NCBI GenBank assembly: GCA_963575745.1
Contig: CAUYUJ010016369.1
Location: forward strand, 107,001 to 171,000
Reading direction: 5' to 3'
DNA from: Prorocentrum cordatum
Taxonomy: Eukaryota > Sar > Dinophyceae > Prorocentrales > Prorocentraceae
Length of the DNA: 64,000 nt
In this document: positions 20,040 to 30,477 of the stretch, one piece after another
How the letters are laid out: every line of letters begins with the position of its first letter
Numbering within the stretch: the first letter of the stretch is position 1
Position numbers and translations under genes: made by a program
Notes under the pieces: generated by a model
The model's input: the letters and a program-made list of their open reading frames with translations, nothing else
The model's database searches: none
Told to the model about the DNA's origin: nothing

Positions 20040-20260
20040 CGCAGGCGCATGTGCACTAAACGCAAATGAGAGAGGAAGGAGGAGGACGAGGAGGAGCAGG
20101 AGGACCAGGACGCGGGAATGATAAGGATGATCCTTTTGGCAAAACGGCCACGCGCGCTTCCTCCGGCGCAGGCCTGCTAGGGTCCGCGCCGGAGGAAGCG
20201 CGCAGCGGTATGGCTGCGCGCCTTTAGGCACGCTCGCCGGCCCATCGGCGAGAGCGCCCG
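20040..20260. repeat. Duplicated segment, copy 1
   Basis: This segment and 20396-20590 are direct copies about 355 bp apart. Shared landmarks in order: CAGGCGC...GCGCACTA, GAGGACCAGGACG, GG(A/T)...ATCCTTTTGGCAAA / ATCCTTCTGGCAAA, CTAGGGTCCGCGC, GCGCGCAGCGGTATGGCTGC, GCCTTTAGGCACGCTCGCC and GGCCCATCGGC. The downstream part is nearly identical; the upstream part has indels. Confidence 0.75.
20152..20203. repeat. Perfect 18-bp inverted repeat (hairpin)
   Basis: GCGCGCTTCCTCCGGCGC (20152-20169) is the exact reverse complement of 20186-20203, with a 16-base loop. It is present only in copy 1 of the duplicated segment. Confidence 0.85.
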
Positions 20261-20395
20261 GAGGGAGCGGACTGGGGTGGGTGCGCAACCCCTTGGTCTC
20301 GAGCCGAAGGCTACAAAGACCATAGCGAGAGCCCCAGAAGTCCCCACCCCTGCTGCGCATAACTTGCAGTCTCAATGGACACACTATACAAAATA

Positions 20396-20590
20396 CGTGC
20401 AGGCGCGCGCGCACTAGAAAACGCAGAGGAGAGACGAAGGAGAAGGAAGAGGACCAGGACGAAGGAAGGATAAATATTATCCTTCTGGCAAAGATCCCGC
20501 GCGCGCCCTCAGGGCCGCTAGGGTCCGCGCACGCTGCGCGCAGCGGTATGGCTGCGCGCCTTTAGGCACGCTCGCCGGCCCATCGGCCAC
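20396..20590. repeat. Duplicated segment, copy 2
   Basis: Second copy of the 20040-20260 segment, lacking the long hairpin (the right arm is CACGCTGCGCGC instead). Confidence 0.75.
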
Positions 20591-20599
20591 CAGTTCCAA

Positions 20600-21560
20600 C
20601 AAAACCAAAAGCGCAGCACCGAATGCCACTGGCCTGCCACCTTGAGGCCTTCCCGGGTGAGCGCCAGGCCGCTTCGGCGAACTCGCCGACGCGCAGCAGG
20701 CAGACTGCTGATCGCGAAGGGCGCGCCGTGCACCCGAAGGGGGAAGAAGAGAGAGAAGCAGAGCGCAGGAAAACAAAGTGGGCGGCACAGGCAGGGCGAG
20801 TGCGAAGCCGCCTGGGACGCGGGCGCACATGCGCCGATGGGCACCAAGCCCAGTGTGGCACTGCCGGTTGCATCGCGATGACGTCTGACCAGGCCCGGCG
20901 TCATGGCCCAAACCGGCCCCGTGCGAGGACCTGGGATATGATGGACAATCTTTCGGTAAAACTGGAAAGATTCCCATTGGTTCGAACAGAAAACATAAAC
21001 ATATACATAGTATATATATGTATATATAGTCCACAACTATTTTCAAATAGATTCAAAAATATTCAAAGATATCCAATGATACCGAAATCGATTCAAACCA
21101 GACGTTCTGGGATTCGGGCTGGGATGCGGGACTGGTCCTGGGCTGGAAACCGCGCCGTCTGGCCGACCAGCTCCCCCTCGGGCAACCAATGCAAGCTGCG
21201 GGGTGCGACGCGCATGCGCTGCTGTCGATTACGAGAGGTGGGCCCAAACCTGGCGCGCTCAGATGCGGGCGTAATCGCGCGATGCGGGTGCAGACGCGAG
21301 GCCAAGCTCATCCCGCAAGATAAATCACCCGATTGGGGCCAGCGCTCATCGCGCTGCCCCTGGCCAGTGCTGGCACGCTCGCATATGCCGCCGCACTCGA
21401 CGCTTGCCACCCCTCAGCCCTGAGCCACTCCTGCTTCTCCACGCGCGCCGTGCGTCCGCCGCGGTAGAGCTTCGCCGGCGCCAGGGGCAGCGCGAGCGCG
21501 CGCGCCCGCCGCTGGCCCCCCCGGTTGCGGCCGGCGCAGTATCTGCACCGCGGTGAGGAT
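20600..21560. other. GC-rich unique sequence with a short TATA microsatellite
   Basis: A TATATG microsatellite is at 20998-21032. Open frames on both strands exceed 100 codons but show no motif. I cannot choose among them. Confidence 0.35.
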
Positions 21561-21564
21561 ATAC

Positions 21565-21870
21565 TTAGGGTTTGCTGACGCGAAGCTTCAACTGCGCGAT
21601 CTGCGCCCTCGCGGGGTCGCCCAGCTCCGCCTGCGCCCTGCCCCGCGACCCGCTGCTCATGCGCGAAGTCCTAAGTGATAGTGGCCCCGCGGAATTTCCC
21701 GAGCCATGGTCGACCGCCGTCTCGAGATCGATCAGCACCTCGATGAACGAGTCGACGATCTCGGTGCTCGGCCCGCCACACCCCTGGACGAGGAGGTTCA
21801 GGCGGGGCACCTGGTGACGGGCGAGCGGGCGCAGGAAGGGGCGGGCCGCGGGGCTCTCGCATCTCCCATT
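21565..21870 (-). CDS. Exon-like segment following the 21840-22258 piece, hypothetical
   Basis: The minus-strand frame opens after a TGA near 21872 and reads ARPFLRPLARHQVPRLNLLV, then GPSTEIVDSFIEVLIDLETA, and ends LRVSKP with a stop near 21565. The central block is a good amphipathic-helix candidate and looks coding. It overlaps the end of the upstream piece in another frame, so a one-base frame change or an intron joins them. Unrecognised. Confidence 0.4.
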   Translation of the reverse strand, partial: NGRCESPAARPFLRPLARHQVPRLNLLVQGCGGPSTEIVDSFIEVLIDLETAVDHGSGNSAGPLSLRTSRMSSGSRGRAQAELGDPARAQIAQLKLRVSKP

Positions 21871-22330
21871 TCAAATCGATCGCCACCGAGGCCAGCGCCG
21901 CCTGTCCCCGCGCCGACTCCGAGCAGAGCTGCCTGCTGCCTGGTTCGTCGTCGCAGTCGTTGGCTTGCCCCCCGAGAAGGCGGGCGTTGTCATCGCTGCC
22001 GCTGCCCCTCTCGCTGTCTGCCTCCGCGTCGCCCCCGCCGCTGCCTGGGCCGAGGTGAGAGGCGCGCGCCAGGTTGACAACGCCAGTGGCGATGCGTGCC
22101 GAGCCCGAGATCTTCTCGAGGTTGCTATCACCGCGCAACTCGTTCACGAAATCCATCGCGCTCGACATGTCCTCGACCGCTTCGGCGGCTGAGGTCGCAG
22201 CGCGGCCCAGTCCTGTCGCGCGACCGACGCTAGCATCGGGCGGCCGTTGCTGCGCCGCGACACCCAGGTCACCCACTCGCCACTGCGCAGCGGAGGTCAC
22301 GCAACGCCCCGCGAATCGCCCAGCCAACAA
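21671..22330 (-). CDS. Exon-like frame, Asp/Ser-rich, hypothetical
   Basis: An open minus-strand frame whose best part (about 22230-21840) reads LGRAATSAAEAVEDMSSAMD, FVNELRGDSNLEKISGSARI, then an acidic Ser/Gly stretch and ALASVAIDLKWEMRE. Frame use, composition and position between two other coding-like minus frames suggest the middle of a three-piece coding region. The first 20 and last 50 codons are probably out of frame. No domain recognised. Confidence 0.4.
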   Translation of the reverse strand: MLAGRFAGRCVTSAAQWRVGDLGVAAQQRPPDASVGRATGLGRAATSAAEAVEDMSSAMDFVNELRGDSNLEKISGSARIATGVVNLARASHLGPGSGGGDAEADSERGSGSDDNARLLGGQANDCDDEPGSRQLCSESARGQAALASVAIDLKWEMREPRGPPLPAPARPSPGAPPEPPRPGVWRAEHRDRRLVHRGADRSRDGGRPWLGKFRGATIT

Positions 22331-22493
22331 GCAGCGGCATGAGGAACAGCCGCCTTTGCTCCGAGATGTCTGGCGTGATACTGTCCGCGAACTGCTGCAA
22401 GAGATCGCGGCTCAACTCGGGCTTCTCCGGCGCCTCGCGGCTCGCATTCAGGCCAAGGACGCTGTCCGAGTTGAGTTTCGTCGGCCGGCCCCT
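22269..22493 (-). CDS. Exon-like segment, hypothetical
   Basis: After a TGA at 22494-22496 the minus strand is open for 74 codons without an ATG near the start: RPTKLNSDSVLGLNASREAP, ELSRDLLQQFADSITPDISE, then QRRLFLMPLLVGWAIRGALR to a stop at 22269-22271. It looks strongly coding (mixed hydrophobic and charged residues, no repeat) and seems to end in a short hydrophobic helix. It probably continues, after an intron or frame change, into 22258-21840. Confidence 0.45.
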   Translation of the reverse strand, partial: RGRPTKLNSDSVLGLNASREAPEKPELSRDLLQQFADSITPDISEQRRLFLMPLLVGWAIRGALRDLRCAVASG

Positions 22494-22559
22494 TCAGCCG
22501 CAGGTGCTGCCGCCGCCGACCGACTTGATGCGGGGCGAGGATGGTCTGGCACGCGCGCG

Positions 22560-22735
22560 GCGGTCGATGACCGGTCGCGCTGGCAAAGCGGGCCCCGCGC
22601 CGACGAACAGCAGCCAGCGCGACGAACGCGATGGATAGCACCGCCGCGAACGCGATGACTGGAGCTGCAGCGCCAGCAGAAATCATTGCTCCATCGGGCT
22701 CCGCGCCGTTGGAATTGACCGCCCCCGCGCGGCAA
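22560..22735 (-). CDS. Exon-like membrane segment, hypothetical
   Basis: The minus-strand frame contains GAMISAGAAAPVIAFAAVLS followed by IAFVALAAVRRRGARF, a textbook single transmembrane helix with positively charged residues after it. It lies just upstream of the 22493-22269 frame and may be the same gene. Upstream (22740-23110) is G-rich low complexity. Confidence 0.35.
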
Positions 22736-22739
22736 GGGG

Positions 22740-23110
22740 GGGGGCTCGCGGGCGCGCGGCGCGGCAGCGAGCGGCCCAACCCGAGCGATCTAGAGCCAGA
22801 GTGGCAACGGGGGGAAGGGGGGGGAAGGGCATGAAGGGCGCGAGGAGAAAGACGGAGTGATGCGGGTAGAATGAAGAGATACAAGGATATACGACAACTA
22901 ATAAGATAGGAGGGGGGACTGGATGGGGGGGGAGATAGGACAAGGCGGAGGTGGAGGGGGGTGCGGGGGGGGGCGGATAAAGGAGGAACAGCAGGACAAA
23001 GGAGAAACAACAGGACAAGGGAGAAGTTGAAGTTATGGAATGCAAAATGGGATAGAAGGAGGGAGGCGAAGGCGGGAACGATGAGGAGATGGAGGAGGAT
23101 TAGACACCAG
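22740..23110. repeat. G/GA-rich low-complexity sequence
   Basis: GGGGGG, GGAGG and AGGACAA runs; no gene seen. Confidence 0.5.
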
Positions 23111-23762
23111 ACGAGACCGACAATACCTACACCCGCCAAGTGGGATCGGCGGGTCTCGCCCCTTGCGAGACGCAGGTGTGGGTGAACGACGGTACTTCGG
23201 GATGTATTAACTATTCCAATGTTGGGGGCATTTCAGATACCATGGAATTCAACGCGTTGAATGCCGAAGCTGCCTTTCTAGACGACCCGCTCCTTGGGGG
23301 GGGCAGGTGGGCGGAAAGCTGGGCTGCAGAGGTCCAAGCTCAAGGGGCGCCGGCGATTGCTTGCGCCCGGTGCTCGCGCGAAGGCGCGGCGCCAGCCCGA
23401 GCTCGTCCAGCGCCGCAGGGCAGCAGCGCGCGAAGCGCGCCAGCCAGCAGAGGCAATGTCCACTTCTGCTGGCCGCTATCCGCAACATCATCAAGAAGTG
23501 TGGTGGCGCTGGGATCAGTCACGCAATCCAGCAGGTCAAGGATCGTCTTCGACATCTCGAGGGCGACGCCAAGACGGGCCGCCCCATCGACTGCTGCTGC
23601 CACCCCATCGACGACGGCGGCGGCCAAGAAGGTTGTGCCCAGAGATGCGCGCATCATCGAACCGCAATGGAGGGAGTGCCCGACGCGGCGCCCGCAGCAT
23701 CCGCAGCACCCGCATGATTGCTATTATGAGAGGCCGCCGCTGATCATATGCCCAAAAAATAA

Positions 23763-24266
23763 GAGCACCAGGGCACGAGGAACTGGCTGGACGCTCTCGG
23801 GGGAGAGGGCCGCTCGGCCACCGCCCTCGTCTTCGACGCCGCGGCCGCCCTCTGCAATGAGGGGCGTGAGACCGACAGCATGGTGGTGGCAGCCCCTGGA
23901 GGCAAAAGTGCTGAGACCCAGCGCTGCCTCGAAGTGAAGTTGCGCCGCCAGGCCCCAACTCGCGTCGGCCTCCCAGATGGCGCGGAAGACAACGAAGCCA
24001 TCGCCACCCCGACAACGCCGACGACGACGGCCCAGTATAGTCTCGCGGTTGCTCGTGACTTCGCTACCAACGAGTTGCATGCCAGAGCGGCCCAGCGCCC
24101 CCTTGCATTCGCGGCCCTCATCCTCAATGCTGAGCTGCAGAAGTTGGCCCCCAAGACCAAAGGAGCGCTCAACTACGAATCCGAGATCACCTGTCTCATC
24201 ATTGCGAAGACCTCGGGCGCTCAGAAGTCCCTCGACATTCAGTTGCCGATGGGGTGTGCTTCTTAA
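23763..24266 (+). CDS. Open plus-strand frame, hypothetical
   Basis: Open from just after a TAA (23760-23762) to TAA at 24264-24266; a CCAG acceptor-like site precedes GGCACGAGG at about 23770. It reads NWLDALGGEGRSATALVFDA, later QYSLAVARDFATNELHARAA and ALNYESEITCLIIAKTSGAQ. Composition is coding-like. It may be a host exon or the 5' part of the LINE that follows; no motif decides. The minus strand is also open here but looks less protein-like. Confidence 0.4.
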   Translation, partial: EHQGTRNWLDALGGEGRSATALVFDAAAALCNEGRETDSMVVAAPGGKSAETQRCLEVKLRRQAPTRVGLPDGAEDNEAIATPTTPTTTAQYSLAVARDFATNELHARAAQRPLAFAALILNAELQKLAPKTKGALNYESEITCLIIAKTSGAQKSLDIQLPMGCAS

Positions 24267-24375
24267 CGAGCAGGGCTCCAAGATGGTGCCGAAGTGGTTG
24301 AAGTAGAGGGAGGACGAGTCTCCAGAAGCTCATGTCAAACGTGTCTCGACGACGGCGACGACGGCCACGGGCAGG

Positions 24376-25084
24376 TTGTGCTACAGGCCCTCGGATGATG
24401 TGTCGGTGGGAATCTTAGCTGAAGGGGCGCTGGCGTCAGACATGCTTCCCAGGTGGCGCGCGGCCACTGCGCAGCTGGAGCGTCGATTCCGATCTGGAAT
24501 CGCGGGCCAAGGATCGGGGGGGTCACGAACATATCGCGCATCCAACGCGCTGGTCGCCACCGTTGACATTTCCGCGCTGATCTGGCCCGTGGTGCGACGG
24601 ACAATGAGCAGATATACGTTCTCCTCGGGCATCGCGGTGTCTCTCGCACGCCGCTCGACGCCCAACCGGAAGAAGAAGGAGCCCACGGGCAAGTCCAAGA
24701 GTGCCTGGGGCACGGTCCAGCCGCGCGCAGGTTTGGAATCAAAACGGCAGGAGGCCGAGCAGCATGCCCCAGTGGACCCAGTTGACCAGCCTGTTAAGCC
24801 TGGAGATGCAGAGGCCGATGCACCTACCGCCACTGAGGACGCTGGCGCTCAGCAGCAACAACGCAGACCAGCTCCTCCAGTGGATGCTGGTCGTCCACCG
24901 CAGCGTGCTCGAAGGGAGGCGTAGCCTCCGTGGGCCGAGTGGTCGACCGAAGCCGACCAAGGAGGAGCGGGAGCTCGTTTCTTCGTTTGAATCGACACCG
25001 CGCCCAACGAGCGACAAACCCAAGAAGCTGGCCCCAGGTGGCGACAAGTCTGGAGGAGAGCTACAAGCGCAGCTACGACTGTAG
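24376..25084 (+). pseudogene. Possible N-terminal region of LINE C
   Basis: Overlapping plus frames (24376-24924, 24701-25084) rich in Gln, Pro, Ala and Lys, including KPTKEERELVSSFESTPRPT just before the OTU-like piece. No known motif; the Cys box expected for an OTU protease was not found. Assignment rests on orientation and adjacency. Confidence 0.25.
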
Positions 25085-25786
25085 GTGGCACGAGAGCTGA
25101 AACGCAGTGAGAAGCAGTGCGGCACGTCGGCCACAATACAGGAGAACATGGCGAAGGCAGGAACGTTTGCCAGCGCTGCGGCTGTCAAGGCGGCGACGGC
25201 TGCACGGGCGGACATCTTCATCTGGAAGTACGACACGGCGGACGAGAGATGGGTCGTCTACGCACCGCCCACGCCGAGGGCGGACACGCCCCTGCGCCCG
25301 CTGATATGGCTGACTCTGAAGGAGAAGCACTACCGTAGTCTGAGCCCGAAGGTCAAGGTGACGAAGGCGATGCTGCAGGTGTGGAAGGAACGCGGGCTGC
25401 CCTGCCCCGACGTCTTCAAGGGCGGCGGGACCTGCCGCGTGGAGGGGGGTGGCAAGGCGAAGTCTGCGTCTGCCTTGTCGGACAGCGCGGGGGATGCCGA
25501 GGGCGGGGCCAGGTCCTTCCCAGACATCCTGAAGACGCCGAAGACGTCTCGCAATGGTTCCAAGAAGGCACGAAGCCTGCTTGGGATCCCCGAGGGGGGC
25601 GATGCGCCTGCGGGGGAGGAACTGGCCGAGATCGACTTGCCACCTCATGGGCGGGGGTCGCGTCCTCCAACGCACGCGCGGGCGGGTGCCGACGGGGGCC
25701 GCGGGCAGCGCGCGGCCGCGAGAAGCACTTGCGCATTGGCGACATTGCGCGGGCGAGCGTTCTCCAGCTGCGCCGAAGAGAAATGA
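25085..25786 (+). pseudogene. LINE C: C-terminal part of an OTU-like cysteine protease plus linker
   Basis: The first 90 residues fit the back half of an OTU fold: TIQENMAKAGTFASAAAVKA (helix before the core), ADIFIWKYDTADERWVVYAP (paired strands) and LRPLIWLTLKEKHYRSL, where the HY pair matches the catalytic His and next aromatic residue of OTU proteases. The N-terminal half with the catalytic Cys is missing or beyond recognition. OTU domains are known in some LINE polyproteins, where their role is unclear. The rest (residues 100-233) is Ser/Lys/Gly-rich linker. Confidence 0.5.
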
Positions 25787-25894
25787 GGCATCGAGCAGCT
25801 GGTCAAAGGTGCTTCCAACATTGTCAAGAGGGCTCCTGCATAGAAGAAGCACAGGGGCTGGCACGATCAAGCGCCGACCATAATCCAGCTCAAT

Positions 25895-26191
25895 ATGCGT
25901 TCTACCTCCGAGGCCGCCGCGGCGCCCGCGAAGCAGCGCAGGCAGTTCATCGCGCAGTGCATTTGTTCCTGGTATGGATCGGCCAAGTCGACGGCCCGCC
26001 TCGCGAGGGAACCGCGCTGGAAGGCCGCCTGCGCGGCAGCCGCGTCGACGCAGACCTGCGCCTATTTGTTGGGGCAGGAAGATTTCCAGGGGGCGCGCAA
26101 GACGCACGTCTCAGGGCCTCGAGTGGCGCGCTACCCGATCGGCGGCGGCCCAGGGGAGCCGCGACGAGAGAAACCGCACGCGCCAGCGTGA
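25895..26191 (+). pseudogene. LINE C linker with Cys pairs
   Basis: This frame reads KQRRQFIAQCICSWYGSAKS, then KAACAAAASTQTCAYLL. Spaced Cys residues (C-x-C ... C ... C) could be a degenerate zinc finger. It is in a different frame from the OTU piece and the endonuclease piece. Confidence 0.3.
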
Positions 26192-26834
26192 ATTCGAGCA
26201 GCAGATCCAGACAGGTTCCGCCGCTACCAGGGCAAGGCCAGGAACGAGATGAAGCTCCGCGCGCAGGAGAAGGCCGGGTTGGAGGGCCGCGCCATCCCGC
26301 GCATGAGCCCCAAGTCCGAGCGAGCTGCGCGTCGGGGGCTCCTTCGGCGCTCAGCGGCAGCCCCAGCAGCAGCCGCCGTCAGCAGGAGCAGCGTCAGCCC
26401 CACGCGGCCAGCAACCGCCAAGGCTGGCAGCCCAGGGCCCACCCGCTGACAAGCGCCATGCCGGCATGGGGGAGGAGGCCTTCGACCCCCGCGCCGACGC
26501 CCCCATGCTGCGCGTGGCATGCAGAGCACGCTTGGTACTACTTCAACGCAGTAGCCTCTGGAGTGGACTGCTGAATTTCAAAACCTGCCCCACGCGGGTT
26601 CAAAGTCGCCACTGACCGTTCCAGCGGGGCGGCGCCCTTGATTTCCAAGTGCGCGGCCCTTTCCTACCTGTCTCTTGGGATAGGTTCTACGTCTGGCTGG
26701 GCGGGATGGTTTTGCTGGACGCGGCTCGCATGTGGAGCTCCTGGTCCATGCGCTCGATACCACATGCTGCGTGCGCCTCCCGCTGAATTACCTTATCTGG
26801 AGGGCGACGCTCTGCTTGGAGGGGGGGCGACGCG

Positions 26835-27083
26835 GTGGGGGGCTCCGCTGGCGGGACAGAGCTCGCTACTATCACTGCAACGTCGCTGACCAATGCCCGC
26901 CTGGGCGAATGCATCCGAGGCGCGGCTGGCTCGCACTTTCTAGCGCTGCAAGAGATTCGCCGACGAGATGAACGTCCTGGTTGGGCTTTGCACGTCTTCA
27001 AACATTACCCTGTGACGTACCCAACCCATCTGCATCAATGGAAACGAGGAGTTGGCCGAAACTTGCATGGACAATCAACTTGA
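26835..27083 (+). pseudogene. LINE C: start of the endonuclease domain
   Basis: LATITATSLTNARLGECIRG then SHFLALQEIRRRDE. This matches the first strand (T-x-N/T-x-x-S/L), the helix, and the ALQE motif whose Glu binds the metal. The sequence loses similarity by about 27080, 200 bp before the satellite starts. Confidence 0.55.
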
Positions 27084-27289
27084 TGTGTAAGCTACTTGGG
27101 ACACGCGCCTATGGCATGATGCGCAGGAGAACCATACAAGAACGAGGGGCGACAGCTACAGGCTCGAAGAGGACATGGGGAATCGGGAACGCAGAGAGGG
27201 AGAAAAACGTGCGGGAAGCCAAAACCATCAGCACGGCAGCAGCAGAGGGAAGGTGACTGCAGGAGGAGAACAAGGACGAAAGCGGCGTC

Positions 27290-29060
27290 TAATTTGAGTC
27301 AGCGGTGGGTACCCACTGTGCTGTGCCCCTCAGCAGCCCTCGAAAGTGGCGACAGTTTCACAGATCGCAGCCCCCCAGGGATGGCGAGGTCTAATTTGAG
27401 TCTGCGGTGGGTACCCACTGTGCTGTGCCCCATCAGCAGCCCTCGAAAGTGGCGACAGTTTCACAGATCGCAGCCCCCCAGGGATGGCGAGGTCGAATCT
27501 GAATTCCCGAAGGGCGTCACTCCGCTGGCCCCCCCAGCAGCCTTCGAACGTGGCGACACTTTCGCAGATCGCAGCCCCCCAGGGATGGCGAGGTCTAATT
27601 TGAGTCTGCGGTGGGTACCCACTGTGCTGGGCCCCCCAACAGCCATCGAAAGTGGCGACAGTTTCACAGATCGCAGCCCCCCAGGGATGGCGAGGTCAAA
27701 TTTGAGTCTGCGGTGGGTACCCACTGTGCTGGGCCCCCCAGCAGGCCTCGAAAGTGGCGACAGTTTCACAGATCGCAGCCCCCCAGGGATGGCGAGGTCT
27801 AATTTGAATCTGCGGTGGGTACCCACTGTGCTGTGCCCCTCAGCAGCCCTCGAAAGTGGCGACAGTTTCACAGATCGCAGCCCCCCAGGGATGGCGAGGT
27901 CGAATCTGAATTCCCGAAGGGCGTCACTCCGCTGGCCCCCCCAGCAGCCTTCGAACGTGGCGACACTTTCGCAGATCGCAGCCCCCCAGGGATGGCGAGA
28001 TCTAATCTGAATCCCCGTATGACGTCACTCCGCTGGCCACCCCAGCAGCCCTCGAAAGTGGCGACAGTTTCACAGATCGCAGCCCCCCAGGGATGGCGAG
28101 GTCTAATCTGAATCCCCGTAGGGCGTCACTCCGCTGGGCCCCCCAGCAGCCCTCGAAAGTGGCGACAGTTTCACAGATCGCAGCCCCCCAGGGATGGCGA
28201 GGTCTAATCTGAGTCCCCGTGGGGCGTCACTCCGCTGGGCCCCCCAGCAGCCCTCGAAAGTGGCGACAGTTTCACAGATCGCAGCCCCCCAGGGATGGCG
28301 AGGTCTAATCTGAGTCCCCGTAGGGCGTCACTCCGCTGGGCCCCCCAGCAGCCTTCGAAAGTGGCGACAGTTTCACAGATCGCAGCCCCCCAGGGATGGC
28401 GAGGTCTAATCTGAGTCCCCGTAGGGCGTCACTCCGCTGGGCCCCCCAGCAGCCCTCGAAAGTGGCGACACAGATCGCAGCCCTGGCGAGGTCTAAGTGG
28501 TGAGCAGCCCTCGAAAGTGGCGACAGTTTCACAGATCGCAGCCCCACCAGGGATGGCGAGGTCTAATCTGAGTCCCCGTAGGGCGTCACTCCGCTGGGCA
28601 CCCCAGCAGCCCCCGAAAGTGGCGACAGTTCACAGATCGCAGCCCCCCCAGAGATGGCGAGGTCTAATCTGAGTCCCCGTAGGGCGTCACTCCGCTGGGC
28701 CCCCCAGCAGCCCTCGAAAGTGGCGACAGTTTCACAGATCGCAGCCCCACCAGGGATGGCGAGGTCTAATCTGAGTCCCCGTAGGGCGTCACTCCGCTCG
28801 GCACCCCAGCAACCCCCGAAAGTGGCGACAGTTTCACAGATCGCAGCCCCCCCAGAGATGGCGAGGTCTAATCTGAGTTCCCGTAGGGCGTCACTCCGCT
28901 GGGCCCCCCCAGCAGCCCTCGAAAGCGGCGACAGTTTCACAGATCGCAGCCTCACCAGGGATGGCGAGGTCTAATCTGAGCCCCCGTAGGGCGTCACTCC
29001 GCTCGGCACCACAGCAACCCCCGAAAGTGGCGACAGTTTCACATATCGCAGCCCCACAAG
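27290..29060 (+). repeat. Satellite array of ~101-102-bp units, about 17 copies
   Basis: Anchoring on GGGATGGCGAGG, copies begin at 27378, 27481, 27582, 27684, 27786, 27888, 27989, 28090, 28191, 28292 and 28393: a period of 101-103 bp. A shared core (CGAAAGTGGCGACAGTTTCA, CAGATCGCAGCCCCCCAG) joins two kinds of spacer. Type 1 (GCGGTGGGTACCCACTGTGC) dominates to 27850; type 2 (GGGCGTCACTCCGCTGGG) takes over after 27900, with type 2 also inserted at 27500. One unit near 28460-28500 is shortened. Copies stay above roughly 85-90% identical. The array keeps long open frames in several phases, which are artefacts. Confidence 0.9.
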
Positions 29061-29159
29061 AGAGAAGAGAGGAGGAGGCGGGAGGAGGCGGGAGGAGAAG
29101 GAGGAAGGTGGTGACCACAGTGCTCTATTCAAAACGAGTACCCAACGCAGGAGGGTTGG

Positions 29160-29535
29160 GAAAAATGGATGGTCTGCGGCATGTTCTCCACCGCCACCTC
29201 CATCGAGCAGGCGTGCTGTCCGACGAGGCGGCTGCGCCACTGACCGCGATTGCGCGGATGCCCTCGAGCGCGGGAAAGGTGGCAGCGATGCGCGATAAGC
29301 TCGTCGGCCATCGCACGGCGAGTGTCACGACGGAGCGAGCTATCGATATTTCAGCATACGGCCCACTGGGATCAGACGTCACATGGCGGGGGCGCTTCGT
29401 GGGCGATGTGCAGCGTATTGCAATGTAGGGAGTGCCGGCGCATCTGGTTGGAGATATGAATTGGCGACCTACTTACAAAGACTCACTTGGGCCTGGATGG
29501 CCCCGAACGCCTGCTACGACCGCGACCACTTCGGA
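29160..29535 (+). pseudogene. LINE C: end of the endonuclease domain (GDMNW)
   Basis: The frame closing at 29428 ends AIDISAYGPLGSD and on. After a stop it resumes as GVPAHLVGDMNWRPTYKDSL (about 29430-29495). GDMNW matches the GDxN motif of the LINE endonuclease; the preceding 'I-S-x-Y-G' matches the strand before it. The two parts are separated by a single TAG at about 29428. Confidence 0.55.
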
Positions 29536-29759
29536 TGGTGCTTAGCCGACGCGGTGTCGTGCTACGGGCACCCATGTGCCTGTGTAGCCGAAGTGTCTCA
29601 GTATGCCCATGTTGCCTGGGGTCCCTTCCCACGGCCTTGTCAAGTTTGAGTCGCAGAGGCCGATGCACCGTCGCCCGCAGCATCGATTGCGCCGCGCCAC
29701 TTTGCATGCCTTGGACCATCTCCCAGACGCGGGGTGACCTGTTGGAGGAAGGCCTTGCG

Positions 29760-30477
29760 TGAACAGAGAATGCCGAGTCGGATGGCCCGGCGCTGCACGA
29801 CATGGCCGACGACGGCCTGGCCACAGTCTGGAAGCACTGGCGCGAGAAGGCGGAGACCGCCATGCAGCTGGCGCCGGGGGAGGACTATGCCACTGTTTCT
29901 CGTGCTGCGGAGAGGCCCAGAGGATCGGGTGCCTCGATCGGACCGACTTCGCATGGGTCGCCTGCCAAGCATTGTCGCATGGGTCGCCTACCATGACACT
30001 ACGAGGGATACTCAGACTGCATCGTCAGGTGCCCGAGAAGCCCAACAGTAAGAACGCTCTGAACCCCGGGCGCCCCCCGACGGCAGCCTGCGCGAGCGGG
30101 CGGATCGCGCTGCCATGGAGGGTATCCTGGAGATCCCGCTGCGCGGGGCCCCGACCAACGGCGAGTCGCTCAACGCGGTGTCTGGGGGCATTTCCAAGGA
30201 GCAGGCCCAGGCGCAGGCCTCGCATGCTCGGGGGTGGAAGACACGTTTCGCCACTTGGTCCTTGGACGCGCACCGAATAGCTACGCCCGTGTTCCGCGCT
30301 GCTTCGCCGACGGCGCCCTCCGACGTCGGCGAGATGAGACGACGCCAGGGAAAGCAATGGGCTCCAGATCCCGGACCCCGCGACGCCGCTGGCCATTATG
30401 CGCGCTGGCATGATGTTGGCGACCAGCGTGGACTTCCCACAGAGCGACAAGGGTGGCGTCTGTACTCCTTCCTCTGA
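29760..30477 (+). pseudogene. LINE C: linker before the reverse transcriptase
   Basis: Frames 29802-29996 (MADDGLATVWKHWREKAETA) and 30115-30477 (SHARGWKTRFATWSLDAHRI) show the Trp-rich helical linker usual between endonuclease and RT. They are in different frames. Confidence 0.45.

Noticed and set aside
23340-23657. Minus-strand frame with VALEMSKTILDLLDCVTDPS
   Set aside because: It looks protein-like, but the plus-strand frame over the same bases (LAAIRNIIKKCGGAGISHAI) is equally good, so neither is called.
27290-29060. CRISPR-like array
   Set aside because: Units are 101-102 bp with conserved core and conserved spacers of two types; spacers are not unique, no cas genes, and the host is eukaryotic. 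It is a sat DNA array.
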